Assembly: GCF_000004195.4 (NCBI RefSeq)
Contig: NC_030684.2
Span: 69,113,392 to 69,177,391, forward strand
Length of the DNA: 64,000 nucleotides
Direction of reading: 5' to 3'
Source: Xenopus tropicalis
Taxonomy: Eukaryota > Chordata > Amphibia > Anura > Pipidae
Numbering within the stretch: position 1 is the first letter of the stretch; each line of letters opens with the position of its first letter. Made by a program: the position numbers and the translations under genes. Under the pieces are notes generated by a model. The model did not search any database. It was not told where the DNA came from and saw only the letters and a list, made by a program, of their open reading frames with translations. Of the stretch, positions 36,691-47,854 are shown one piece after another.

Positions 36691-37299
36691 TTAAAGGACA
36701 GCCTCTTTGAAATCTTTCAATACCTGCCACACTGGTTGTCCAGAGGTTAATAGTAAGGCTGCAACATCCCCTTAATCACTTAGATTTCCTTCTCCTCCTG
36801 TAACCCACTCGGCCCCCTCCCTCAGGAATTTGCTTTGGCTGTTGGCTTGTGGGCATGCTCAGTTGTTCTAAGCTCAGATTACTACACACACCCTCCAGTC
36901 TAGCAGCCAGTGAAGAGATGGCATTGCTGGTTCCCATAGAAACTCAGCTCTAGCTGTCTGCTTCCATTTTTTTCTCCTGACCTCAGCTTTACCATTACAG
37001 TGCTCAAACAAAGCAGAACTTTTATCAGAGACAGTTGTGCCTGTGTGAGCCTGCATTGTTGATGAAATGTATGCTGAATAAGGGTCTGTGTGTGTATAAT
37101 GTTTGCAGATTTAAATCTATCTGATTATGTATCAGAGGGAAAATGGCCACCGGGTGAAAGCTGCTATTTGCTTTAGGAAAATGTGATGGTGCTGGCAAGC
37201 GGAGGGCATATATGCAGTACAAATGATGCCATTTGGGTGGAGGAGACATGCCCAACTGATATATATTGTAGGCAAATGTAGGCTTTACATGTCCTTTAA
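36691..37299. mobile_element. T2-type miniature transposon, inverted homologue of 54036-54650
   Basis: TTAA borders at 36691-36694 and 37296-37299, 609 bp. Ends: TTAAAGGACAGCCTCTTTGA and GGCTTTACATGTCCTTTAA. The copy in the opposite orientation at 54036 shares TTAAAGGACATGTAAACCTT, CAGCATCCC-like and GAGCATGCTCAG-like blocks. Its right TTAA is also the left TTAA of another TTAAAGGGACATTATACTCG element. Confidence 0.88.
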
Positions 37300-37966
37300 A
37301 GGGACATTATACTCGCTTGTCCAACTTGAATGCAATTAATAGGGCTTGTGCTAAACATACTCTTTGACTTTTGTTTTAATCACAAAAAACTGTTTTGTTA
37401 TTTCTTGGGCTAAACAGGGCAAACAGGGAAACTGAAACTACTCCATACTTGGTCCTTGCGAGGTAGCTAATTAGATTACCATTACACAACCCCTCTCTTC
37501 CAACTGGTGGGACTGTTGTGTTGGCAGGAGTATTATTTATGCACTGGTAATCTAATTATCTTATCTAATCTTACCTTTTTAGCTATTTAGTTTAAGAAAG
37601 AACTTAAATAACTTTTTAGTATGACATAGACAGTAATATCCCTGTCTGTATGTGTGAGTATGCTGGTGTAAGGGACTGTAATTTTATATCTTGCAGCTCT
37701 TTTAGGTAATGGTGAGAGATATCGAACACATAAAAGTTATAACTACTGCTGTGATTACACAAGAAAAAAAAAAAAAAGAAAAAAGCTGCATCCCTCTAGT
37801 TGCCAAAACTGCTGATGAAAAGATATTCTTGCTTCCTGTGTATGACACAAACAAGCAGATTAAAATCTGTCTTGCTTTTGTAGACAAAAGAAACTTTCTC
37901 CTAGTTAACCCTTTTACATATGCATGTCTTCTCTATCAGTTCAGTTTAAGGAATGCTTGAAAAATA

Positions 37967-38552
37967 TTAAAGGGATTCTGACATGATTTTTATGGTGTAC
38001 TTTTTTTTTTACACTCTTTAAATGGCAAATAATTCACTCTACCATTTAATATTTTTTTCTACAAATGTTTTTTTTTAGATGTAATATTGGTGTGTAGGCA
38101 GCCATCTCAGTGCATTGTGCCTGAGTCTGAGCTTTTAGAAGGAGCCAGAGCTACACATTAGAACTGCTATGAGGTAACCTATTGTTTCTTCCACTCCCAC
38201 GTAATTGAAGTAGTCATGAGCCGGACTTGGACTTTTTACTATTAAGTGTTTACAACTTTTAGCAATACTGGTGTCAGGGAGCTGATTTTTTGTTACATTC
38301 CCATTGTGCTGCTGATTGGCTGCTGGAAGGGAAAGGGAAGGGTGTAATATCACTCCAACTTGCACCGCAGCAGTAAAGAGTGATTAAAGTTTATCGAAGC
38401 ACAAGTCACATGGCTGTGGCACCCTGGGAAATGAAGAATATGGCTAGCCCCATGTGAAAGTTCAAAATTAAATAAGATTTCAATGCAGGATTCTGCTGGA
38501 GAATGATGTGTTTTGAAAAAAAACATGTTTTCCCATAACAGTATTCCTTTAA
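37967..38552 (+). mobile_element. T2-type element TTAAAGGGATTCTG, complete copy A3
   Basis: TTAA borders at 37967-37970 and 38549-38552. The ends TTAAAGGGATTCTGACATGA and ACAGTATTCCTTTAA are imperfect mirror images. It is the complete member of the family represented by truncated copies at 12834-13109 and 20760-21029, both in the opposite direction. It has no coding capacity. Confidence 0.88.
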
Positions 38553-39117
38553 TACTGGAACAATGCAGTTATATTTATAGCTTTACTCCTTTGGAGCATA
38601 AGAAAGCATGACCCCATGGGCAGTTTATTGCCTACAACAGGCTCCTCATGTGTAATACCCAATATGCCCTGAAATTGGGTTAAGTCAGTAAAAAAGTCCT
38701 GTAATTGGCAATTTATACCGCATGGAAAATGTACTTGATTTTTCTAAAGCCAATACAGAGATACCATAAGTCTACGGTAGCATAGGTATTCCCTGTGCCC
38801 TTTAAAAAGAAAATACTATAAAAGCAATAGCATCCCTAGAGATCAAATATAGATGAACTCTGTCTTTACAGTTGCCTATGCATACAGAACTTACCCTAAT
38901 AAGGTATCAGGCAAAAATGTTCTTCCATCTTTGTTTCCTGAAATCTCAGTAAGTTTTATTATCAACTCTCAAGTGAATTATGCCTGTAATGTGAGATCTT
39001 GCCTTTTTTACTGTAGCAAATCAAGGTTTTTCTTTTTTTTTTTTTTTACAAATTTTCAATAATTTCACTGACAATAGTAACTGCACAAGTAAATAGAGAC
39101 ACATGCCTTGTACTTAC

Positions 39118-39207
39118 CAGAACAAAGGCTTTGCTGGAATCCTGCACCAGTGCAATACGCCTCTATCACTTTGAGAATTTGTGCATCTTCTTCTAAAGCA
39201 ACAGTGC
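39118..39207 (-). CDS. ARHGEF6: ARHGEF6 exon: GIT-binding segment
   Basis: A 90-nt exon between the acceptor TTTTTTTCCAAG and the donor TCTG|GTAAGT. It encodes [20 protein letters not shown] and AGFQQSLCS; human has [25 protein letters not shown]. This is the core of the segment that binds the ArfGAP scaffolds GIT1/GIT2 in PIX proteins. Its first residue is the serine of RKS, split with the preceding exon. Confidence 0.97.
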
Positions 39208-39715
39208 CTTGGAAAAAAATATGCAATATAAGAAAAATAAAATTGTAGCTGCACAGTGTAATAGTATTTTGCTTTCCTCAACCAGTGACCCCAACTGAAA
39301 AATGGAAAGAGGCAAAAGAGGACGATAAGTTGCAGATAAATGAAGACCAATTGAAAAGTTACAACACTGTATAACATACTCTCTCTTTAACTGAAAACAA
39401 AGGCCCTGAAGTCCTCCAGTAATGTCAAACTCTGCAAATAATTAAAGAACACTACAGTGGCTGTGCACTCAAAGGGAATGATGTAGCACAAGGTGCAGAG
39501 CACAACCATTGTCCTACACCACTGCTAACATTATCAACACCAGTGATAGACCCTTGCTTTAATACACGCTTTACAATAATTGTGAAACCCATAATTGCAC
39601 TCCCTCTGCATAAAAGGATTTGTCTTTTAAGGAATGCCCTGTGTTTCATTAAGATCGATTTGTACCCACTGAGAGAACTCCCATAAAAATAAATTAATTA
39701 ATAAATATATCTATA

Positions 39716-39893
39716 TATAATCAAAAAAGGTACCCGACTCATTCAGGAACTTGTGCAAATAAGTGATTTATTGAAAAAAATCCAACGTTTTGAGCACTAC
39801 TGTGCTCTTCCTCAGGGAGTGCTTGATTTTTTTTTCAATAAATCACTTATTTGCACTAGTTCCAGAATGAGTGCGGTGTCTTTTTTGATTATA
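39716..39893. repeat. Head-to-head palindromic repeat with hammerhead-like core, copy 1
   Basis: Outer arms ATAATCAAAAAAGG..CGACTCATTCAGGAAC and the mirrored GTTCCAGAATGAGTGCGG.. enclose AATAAGTGATTTATTGAAAA and TTTTCAATAAATCACTTATT. On the - strand the middle reads CTGAGGA, a hairpin GAGCAC-AGTA-GTGCTC, then AAAACGTTGG. See the finding on hammerhead-like cores. Confidence 0.85.
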
Positions 39894-40135
39894 ATTATTT
39901 TTTACCAGCACCTGGGACAGCTGACCTGTATAGTAAAGGGTAGTGCTACTCTCTACCCCTTTATATATGTGTGTGTATGTATGCATTCTGTTCACAACAG
40001 GGACTGAAACGTAACGTTGGCTGTATGTTCCTACTTAATACACATTTGGTTTTTCACAAAAAAATACCGGTGTTGCTGGTCTTTTTGTGGATTCTATGTT
40101 TTTTACCGTTACAGCAGCACTCGCCTCCAATAGTA

Positions 40136-40320
40136 GTATATTAAGTATACTGGTGCTATATGCTATATATATATAAATATATATATCCCTAGCGGGTCGA
40201 AACGCGTCGATATGGAATACCAATAAAAGTTTTTTATTGATTTACAAGCCGTGAGTGCTATTTATGGAGTGGATGTAAGATTTGATATGCACCCGGCTCC
40301 TGCTCTCTGTGTATGGTGAG
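40136..40320 (+). repeat. Small repeat with GTCGAAACGCGTCGATATGG box
   Basis: Contains CGGGTCGAAACGCGTCGATA, then AATAAA, then CCGTGAGTGCTATTTATGG: the same order of parts (GAAACG box, AATAAA, GTGAGTGC) as its neighbours. The CTGANGA box is not visible, so the copy is partial; the left side is replaced by TA-rich DNA. Confidence 0.65.
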
Positions 40321-40333
40321 TGCCGCTAAATCG

Positions 40334-40388
<55 letters not shown>

Positions 40389-40457
40389 AGCTGTAGAGAG
40401 AGTCCGCACTCACAGGTCTTACAGAAAATGTAGAGGTGTTTATTCAAATCAACATCT

Positions 40458-40488
<31 letters not shown>

Positions 40489-40551
40489 CCAGAGAGGGGT
40501 AGCACACCACAAAATTGGCGACGCCTGGGTGCTAATACAAAAATAATCAAA

Positions 40552-40818
40552 ATATAAATGCAACAAAAGCCAGCACTCACAGGACTTGAGGAATTATGAT
40601 ACCAAAAATTAAATGTTGACAAAAACTTCCTTACATGGTTTTATATTAATCCAACGTCGTTTCAGTTCCTTACAGGAACTGTCTCCCTGAGGGAAGTTCC
40701 TGTAAGGAACTGAAACGTTGGATTAATAAAAAACCATGTAAGAAAGTTTTCTCAACATTTATTTTTTGGTATCATGATTCCTAAAGTCCTGTGAGTGCTG
40801 GCTTTTGTTGCATTTATA
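40552..40818. repeat. Head-to-head palindromic repeat with hammerhead-like core, copy 2
   Basis: An almost perfect inverted repeat centred near 40681. GCAACAAAAGCCAGCACTCA at the left is mirrored by TGAGTGCTGGCTTTTGTTGC at the right. On the + strand half: CTGAGGG, hairpin GTTCC-TGTAA-GGAAC, TGAAACGTTGGATTAATAAA; the left half is its complement, slightly diverged (CAACGTCGTTTCAG). Confidence 0.9.
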
Positions 40819-40844
40819 TATATATATATATATATAAACAACAA

Positions 40845-40984
40845 CCGGATTAATTGCAAAAAAATGAGCTGTTTGTTGGTACCTTTCTCAAGGCCCTGAC
40901 GGAGACCGAAACGTAACGTTGGCTGTTCATGCATTTTTTAAGACACAGCTAGTTTTTTTTGCAATTAATCCGGTGTTGCTGGTC

Positions 40985-40990
<6 letters not shown>
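40845..40990 (+). repeat. Small repeat, GACCGAAACGTAACGTTGG family (second copy at about 39995-40090)
   Basis: Inverted ends CCGGATTAATTGCAAAAAAA at 40846 and TTTTGCAATTAATCCGGTG at 40955. The middle has CTGACGG, a short stem, CCGAAACGTAACGTTGGCTG. The copy at about 39995-40090 shares GAAACGTAACGTTGGCTG and the right end CCGGTGTTGCTGGTCTTTTT. Confidence 0.8.
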
Positions 40991-41040
<50 letters not shown>

Positions 41041-41043
<3 letters not shown>

Positions 41044-41345
41044 TGATAGATTGACTTATATGTGTTTTAAAATTATATTTCACTATGAGTTTTGCCATGT
41101 GGCTTACTACATTGATATATATGGAATATGTCTTAGTTTATGTATTATCATGAGTTAAGATGAGTATTGAAGTTAATGGTGATATTTATAAACTCAATTT
41201 TTAGACTTGACATGTGACTTTATCATGTGTCCTGATAGATTGACTTATATGTGTTTTAAAATTATATTTCACTATGAGCTTTGCCATGTGGCTTATTACA
41301 TTGATATATATATGGGATATGTCCTAGTTTATGTATTATTATGAG
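41041..41345. repeat. Direct duplication, about 115-bp units 190 bp apart
   Basis: The unit beginning TTGATAGATTGACTTATATG and ending TATGTATTATCATGAG at 41041-41155 is repeated at 41231-41345 with a handful of changes (CTGATAGATTGACTTATATG .. TATTATTATGAG). Between the units is a short spacer that may also be related. Confidence 0.9.
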
Positions 41346-41399
41346 TCTAGATGTTTGATAATTATTCTATTTTTGATCATATGGGGATTTTTAAGTGCC

Positions 41400-41590
41400 T
41401 GGTATTTGATTACACTTTGCACATGTTATTGAATGGGTTAATGTTGTATAAACACTGATTGGATACTGCTGGTTTTTAACCTGACACTTCACTTCCTGTC
41501 TATCATCCTGATAACGATCCTGTGGTGATCGAAACGCGTAGATGGTATGCTGAAATAAATCACTGACTTGATTGTACACAAGGGAATTCT
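41400..41590 (+). repeat. Small repeat with near-complete hammerhead-like core
   Basis: CTGATAAC, hairpin GATC-CTGTGGT-GATC, GAAACGCGTAGATGG (41511-41541), then GAAATAAATCACTGACTTG. The box order is that of the other members. No target duplication was found. Confidence 0.75.
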
Positions 41591-41661
41591 GGGTAGAAAT
41601 CATTCTCATTATTTTACTAAATGATGAGTCTTCTGCTACTGCTACTTAAGATACCACATAC

Positions 41662-41755
41662 TTTTCCTGAAACCAGAATCTTCATCTGAAGGTTTTCTCT
41701 CCGTTTTTCGTTTTGGAAGAAACTTCTTCACATTTTTTGGGCTTTTGCTGGAATC
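41662..41755 (-). CDS. ARHGEF6: ARHGEF6 exon: basic linker before the GIT-binding segment
   Basis: A 94-nt exon between the acceptor TTGATTCCTTCAG and the donor AAAA|GTATGT, phase 0 in, 1 out. It encodes [20 protein letters not shown] and [11 protein letters not shown]; human has [31 protein letters not shown]. The lysine/arginine-rich stretch is a hallmark of both PIX proteins. Confidence 0.96.
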
Positions 41756-44700
41756 CTGAAGGAATCAAGAATTGATATAAATTTGTTTACATATCCATGA
41801 AACAAAATACTTTCTTTCTGCTTAATAAAGCCAAGCACTTGCACTTCTAACAACGAATCAAACTGCAGACTTGCATAAGGAATAAAGCAGATCTGTATTA
41901 TTTATTTTTTGAAATAAGACACAAATAATGCATTCGTTACATATCCATAGACCCGTGCCTTTGTTATAGTTATTCACGGGCTAACATTTTATGGAATGCA
42001 AATTGAAATAATTCAGCAGAACCTAGGTTTACAGATTAAAACAGTCTCCTGTACAGTTAGCTGACTGCCACCTTCCAAGAATTGTCTCATTAAGGGTAGA
42101 GGAAGTGCCTAGAGAAGGCATATAATCAGTGAGATGCATGCAATCTAGGTGGCCCTTAGTCAGAGTCTGCTTAGGATGAGGTCCAAGGTGCTAAGCTGTT
42201 TGCATGTTCCATAGCCACACCCCCACTGTAGTAATAAACAAGAGACAGCAGATGGTGGCATACTGACCAACAAAACTGAAAGCGTTAGTCTTCATAAGGA
42301 CATATAGCAGCGAGCAGGCAGGAAAATGAAAGGTGCTCCACCAAGCAACAAAACAACATTTATTTGAGTCACTTAATCAGGTGGCTTATGACACCGGAAG
42401 TTGTAATTCACTACATGTTGGGCAGGCTCAAACTGATACCCTGAACCTAATGTAGACTGATTAGGGAAGATGGGCTTATTAAAGAGGACATATTGTGTAA
42501 ATATCGAAGGGATGTGTGTAGAAAAGTTGTGTTTTAGGCTGAATTAATGGAAACTTCTCCTAAAATCCTGCTAGTCTCCACTTGCTGCCTCCTTTCCCAG
42601 GCTGAGCAAGGGTGCCAGTGGAATTCAGCACACTGGACTGTAGGACAGGAACCAATCAGCAGTTAGGTGGACTTAATCGGGAACTAAAGACTGTGCTTCT
42701 AGCAGGGTCATTTTTAAAGATAATGATCATTTTTAGCCTAGGGTGAAACCAGCATCATATATTATTCTGTATTGCTGGTAATATTAAGGGGATTTTTACT
42801 TATGCTATATTGTTTCTTTAAGGCAAGAGGACTTAAAATTGTATTAGCAGGGGTAATCTTCTGATCTATAACATAATCTGGGCATGATTTATGCGCTACA
42901 GAGGCACTGTAAGCTTCTCATACAACAAATGTGCTGTGAAATGCAGGGTAAGCAAAGCACTGGCTGGGCTTTAAAGATGCCCTACCCAACCTAGGGACTA
43001 ACTTCTAGCTGAGTAAGGAAGAATGGCATTGGTGAACTTTTGTCTTAAGGGCCTACCCTTTGACAAGGTGAACATGCATTTCAACATTTGTAAAGGAGGT
43101 CTAAAGTAAAATTTATGTCAATTAATTCCATAGCTATCAGAAAATCTACCAGTGTCTCAGCGACAGCTATTGTGACAGATGAATTTACACATCCCCATGA
43201 GATGCATACACGCACAAGAGAATTCAATGATTTATCAGTATTATTATAAAATACATCACACAAAGGTGACTAAAATGATCAGAAGAATATTCCTATGCCA
43301 GCAAAGCAATTACCGTATACAATAACTTTGCCGCAGTTTTATTTTTAATTCATAGCTTGTCAAAATCTTGCATTTACCCATATATATATATAGTATAACA
43401 GAAAGCACCAACAAGCTCCATTATGATATTACAATTCTCTTCTATAGCTGGATATTTGTTAGTTTTTCTAAACCATAACACTTTTATGAGGCGATTATTA
43501 TATCCAGGGATGTTTTGCCTTCACTGACAATAATGAATTCAGAACACTAAATTGCGACAAAAGCCAATATATTTTATGCTAAATGATGTAATTATACCAC
43601 TGAGCAGAAATTATAAGGATATGTTCAACAGAAATGTTTCCATATATTGTCACATTGATAGATTTAAAATTTACAACAATTACATTGTAAATGTATAAAT
43701 CGAATCGAGTAACAACATGAATGTTACATTGTAATATCATGTATAATTGCGGTATCTTTTAAACTCTACCTACAGCATCTGAAAAAAAAATGAAGGTGAC
43801 TTTGGTGATGAATAGAGAGATATGCTCTCTACTGTAATCTTCATATATGAAAGCATCTCTAATCCTTATCCTTTTAGAAGAACATTCATGTATTAACAGT
43901 GTATCTAGCAACAGGTTTAAAATGCAATCTTTTTCCCACTTACTATTCTGATTGTGTAAAACATATCCCTGTTACAAAACTCAGATACATGCTTTATGAA
44001 TGCAAATACATTTTATATTCTGATCTAGGAATTTAATTATGTTAATAATATAAACCAAACAAAACATGTTGCAGAAAGCAACTCCATTAAATGAATTTGT
44101 TAACAAAGAAGCATTGCTGCAGGGCACACACAAAGCAAAGATGTATTCTGCATTTTATTAATAATACCAGAGACACTGCACTTATTAACTTTACTGAGTT
44201 TAAAGCTATGAAGCTATTTCCAATATTATGAAAGGGTCAGTGATGCTTAAGACATGTGGAACCATTAATTAAAATATGTTAAAAAGGTAGCTGCAGACCC
44301 TAGTTATGTATTGTCAAGTCAATGTCACATTGGAACTGGGAACATTTACAGTTCTGAAGAGGTGCCAGACCTGGTCCAGTCTTTTGGTTAGTGAAGTGCA
44401 GGCTTGTAATGAGTATTTATTGTAATGAGCAAAAGTACAGTCTTATAACGATGCATAAGTTAAAAAAGACAGCCTACCACCAGTTAGATAGATGTCACCA
44501 GTTTCATAATCCTAGTGATCCCATTCATGCCTCTATTTACAGAAAGGAAGTTGTCCTTGACACCTGTAGAGCGCTTTTAAGATTATGCACATATATGTAA
44601 AATGTACAGGACCAGAGCAAACTCTCACAACATTTGTGCACAATCCCATTTCATTAGGATGTAACAATAATGTTTGTGTTAGATTCATATTATCAAAAAA

Positions 44701-44982
44701 GTAGGTTCCTTCTTTAAAAGAAACATATTCCGTAACAGAATGAAGGAGAAAATGACAACATTTTAGACTTATAAAGTTATGACAATAAAAGTGAGCTTTG
44801 TAAACAGAACACAGTTTTTAAGCATCATTGACCCTTTATACATTGTGCCAAATATCTCTGAGGCTTAAAGGATATTTGCAGAACTCTCACATTTTTTGCA
44901 AGACATTTAGGACAGACAAAAAAAGCAACATAACCTACAAGCAATATATATTGCACAGCTATGAATATGTGGCTACCCTTAC
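41756..44982 (-). other. ARHGEF6 intron
   Basis: AT-rich. A GC-richer patch at about 42540-42740 may be an old repeat (tail CAATCAGCAGTTAGGTGG). Apart from a short (TA)n at 43380 I see nothing. Confidence 0.65.
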
Positions 44983-45003
44983 CTTAAAGATATAAGACAT
45001 CCT
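44983..45003 (-). CDS. ARHGEF6: ARHGEF6 microexon, 21 nt (RMSYIFK)
   Basis: On the - strand: TTTATTTTAG, AGGATGTCTTATATCTTTAA then G, GTAAGG. Seven codons, phase 0 at both ends, encoding RMSYIFK. This fills exactly the gap between YKE (exon at 48840) and DSSKSPK (exon at 41662): human alpha-PIX reads YKERMSYILKESSKSPK. The paralogue beta-PIX (ARHGEF7) lacks these residues, so the microexon also identifies the gene as ARHGEF6. It is too short for any gene finder that uses ORF length. Confidence 0.93.
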
Positions 45004-45748
45004 CTAAAATAAATAAGTAAAGAAAGAATGTGTGAGAGGAAAAAAAAAAAACATATTGACAAGCTAACAGTAACTTCTACAAAAGACATGTGTCAACATA
45101 ATAAGCATCACTTTCTGTTGTGTTGTATGATTTCTAACATATACAGGGTCACAAGTTGCACATACCTGGCTCAGATACTCTTGAATTTAAATTGTGCTTT
45201 CCTTACTGCTGTATAACACTTAACATGTGCCAGTCTTAGTAATCCATAGCAACCAATTATCACATAAGAAGTAATTTATAAGTCATATAGGCAGGCTGTC
45301 TATATGTGCTGCTGTTTAAAAATTGCTCCAGGTCTTTGTTATCCTGTGGCTTCCCCCTTGAATATAGTGTTGTCTGTGTTCGGAAGCATGTAGGTGTTTC
45401 CTCTACCCCCCCAACTTGTGCATCATTTAGACATTGCAAAGTAGCTCATTACCATTCCATTATAAGCAAGTTAAGTGCATGGACTGGATACCAAAATAAG
45501 GGTTGGCCATATGGTTCCCTGGCTTGCTATATGTACTGGTATTACAAGAGCCTAAGTAGGCTGCTGAACACGAGAAGAACCTAGAAACTGAACTTAGTGC
45601 CGTTTTGCAATGATTGCTTTTGAATGCAAAATTCTAAGCTCATGCTCATCCCATTTTATTGTAGTTTACCCAAACTTTAATGTGTGCTTGTTAAAATCAG
45701 ATGAATTGAAACATGTCTGTTTTTTAACTTTTTTATTTTGCTTTATGT

Positions 45749-46057
45749 TAGGGATGCACCAAATCTGTTATTTTGGGATTCGGCCAAACCCCAAATCCTT
45801 TGTAAAAGATGCAACTGAATACTGAATTGAATCCAAATCCAAATTTGCCTATGCAAATAAGGCTACTGAGGGGGTAAAGAGAACTGCACGCATAGCGCAA
45901 GGTGAACATTTTTCAACTTCCATGTTTGTGACAATAAGACGTGATTTTAAGGATTTGGTTTGGCCAGAGGCATGGATTTGGTTGAATCCCAAAGCTGCTG
46001 AAATTGGCTTAATCTTGGTTGTATCCCCAACTGAATCCTGGATAAAGTGCATCCCTA
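45749..46057. mobile_element. hAT-like miniature element (TAGGGATGCAC ends)
   Basis: TAGGGATGCACCAAATC at the left pairs with AAAGTGCATCCCTA at the right, 309 bp. The interior has the mirror blocks GGATTCGGCC/GGTTTGGCC and repeated AATCC words. The flanking 8-mers (CTTTATGT, CTTCACAT) agree at five of eight positions, so the target duplication is decayed. Confidence 0.82.
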
Positions 46058-46615
46058 CTTCACATTCAGTTGCTTAAATGGGAACTGTCATCAAATTTTA
46101 ATCTATCATGTTAGTTGAGCAAAATAAATTTACTTAGGCTGTATCACTATTTTTATATTTTGTTTCCCTCCTTCTTTTTAAATCCACAATCACACCAAGT
46201 AGCCAAGTATCATTATGTGAAAACCTGATGATCATGCACAGTTTTACAATTCCAAATAGGCTTTGTAATTAACCGGTTATATTTTAAATTAGTCAATAAC
46301 AGGAATGGATGATGTAATACAATATTTTTTATTGATATGAAAAGGACTTTTATTATATGGCTTTTTATGTGTGGGTGATATTTTCCCTTTTAGCAACCCT
46401 GCTAGAAACAAAGCATTCGGAGTTATATGGTGCTGTTTAAGAACATGGGATGGTTATCATGATGTGTGGGAGAGTCGTAAACAAAAATCAAAACTTGGTA
46501 CATGGTTAATTATTTATTATATTCTAGGCACTTTGTAGAATACAGTAAAAAGGTGGTTTTATAAGAGCCTTTAATATTAAACATCAAAGCAAACAAAGGG
46601 CATATATTGGCTGCC

Positions 46616-46955
46616 TTAAGGTGGCCATACACGTTACAATTATGATCATTCCTGCGACCATTTGTCACAGGAAAGATTGCTCATACCCTCCACTAACATT
46701 CAGGGCTGAATCGTCAGATATAGAGGTACAAATAATAGGAATTCTACCCCTATCTGATGATTTAGCAATGCTTGCCTTTTGCTTCGGGACCTTTAACGGC
46801 GCTGTTCAAAATTCTCCGTTCCCCCAATCGACAAGACAATCAATATCCAAGGCTTTTGCAATACCGGTCTCCTCGTAAATCCACCATACATGCACCGAAT
46901 ATTGTACAAAACCTCGTTTTGTACTATATCTTGCGCATATATGGCCAGCATAATT
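46616..46955. repeat. AAGGTGGCCATACAC element, copy 2
   Basis: Left end TTAAGGTGGCCATACACG as in 30699-30986; the interior shares GAAAGAT, TCAGATA.. and TTCGGG-type words. The right end (CATATATGGCCAGCATAA) is a degenerate mirror of the left. Confidence 0.75.
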
Positions 46956-47854
46956 CTTGCATCTATTCAGGGAAAGAATGTAGTCTAATAACATTATAAA
47001 CATACCTGACAACACAAACTAGGTAGATACTGTATCTATAAATTAAAAGTCTGATGTTTAGATTCTGTTGAAAACCAGTTCTTAAGAATTTGAAATTGAA
47101 TTAAAAACTTTCTAAATATAATTGAATGTTTCTGAAATAATCAAGTTACCATTCACTAATCTCTTTCAGCAATATTTCTCTCTATATGCAGGCTTTGTGT
47201 CAGTTTTAAGAAAGTTAGCTTGAATTCATCATTGGTTTCATTGCCTAGATGATTTATTACTAACAGGCTTTAAAATAAAAAAGAGAAATAGACTGGGGGG
47301 ATAGTGCAGATGAATATTATTATTTTTGAAACTGTACAGAAATGTTTTATTAATAATATTTGGAGAGGTTCTTATATCCATGGTGAAGCATTTAATAAAT
47401 GTTTGTTTTCATGTTTCCCTTTAATGAGGGTGTCTTTAAGGAATTTATAGAGCAAGGAAACAAATGAAGAGTGTGACTGGTCTGTTTTATCAACAACGGG
47501 GGTAAAGTAGATATTTAGGTATATAGCAAGAGACTTGGTGCAGCCTTTGATATGTTTGTGTGTGACATCTCACTTATCTTTGTTTACCTATCATTTGCAA
47601 GGTTTACCAGCTTTGTTGCCAATTTTTCACTACCTTCAATATTTATTTTGTCTCTTTGACAATGTTTTTACAAGGTGCTCTGAGGGACTCTTGCATTTTT
47701 ATTGAAACTTCTATTATGTGGTGAGGTGCTACACGCTATTTTCTATTTCCTTGAGGTTATGAGAAAGGTGCCGCTTTAATAAGCAGGGGGCTACAAGTGT
47801 CTGGCTTTGACTAAGACAACACCCCAAGGATTGGATTCAGTTCAACTGAACACT

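Larger units (their letters stand above)
34656..39117 (-). other. ARHGEF6 intron with three T2-type elements
   Basis: Holds miniature elements at 36691-37299 and 37967-38552, and a third that begins at the TTAA shared with the first (37296). Around 35319-35400 there is a short GC-richer patch of unknown origin. The open frame 36072-36314 (+) has no recognisable relatives. Nothing else was seen. Confidence 0.7.
39208..41661 (-). other. ARHGEF6 intron packed with hammerhead-like small repeats and (TA)n runs
   Basis: Between these exons lie two palindromic repeats (39716-39893, 40552-40818), three further repeats with a GAAACG box (about 39995-40090, 40136-40320, 40845-40990, 41400-41590), several (TA)n microsatellites and a 115-bp direct duplication. 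Little unique sequence is left. Confidence 0.8.
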
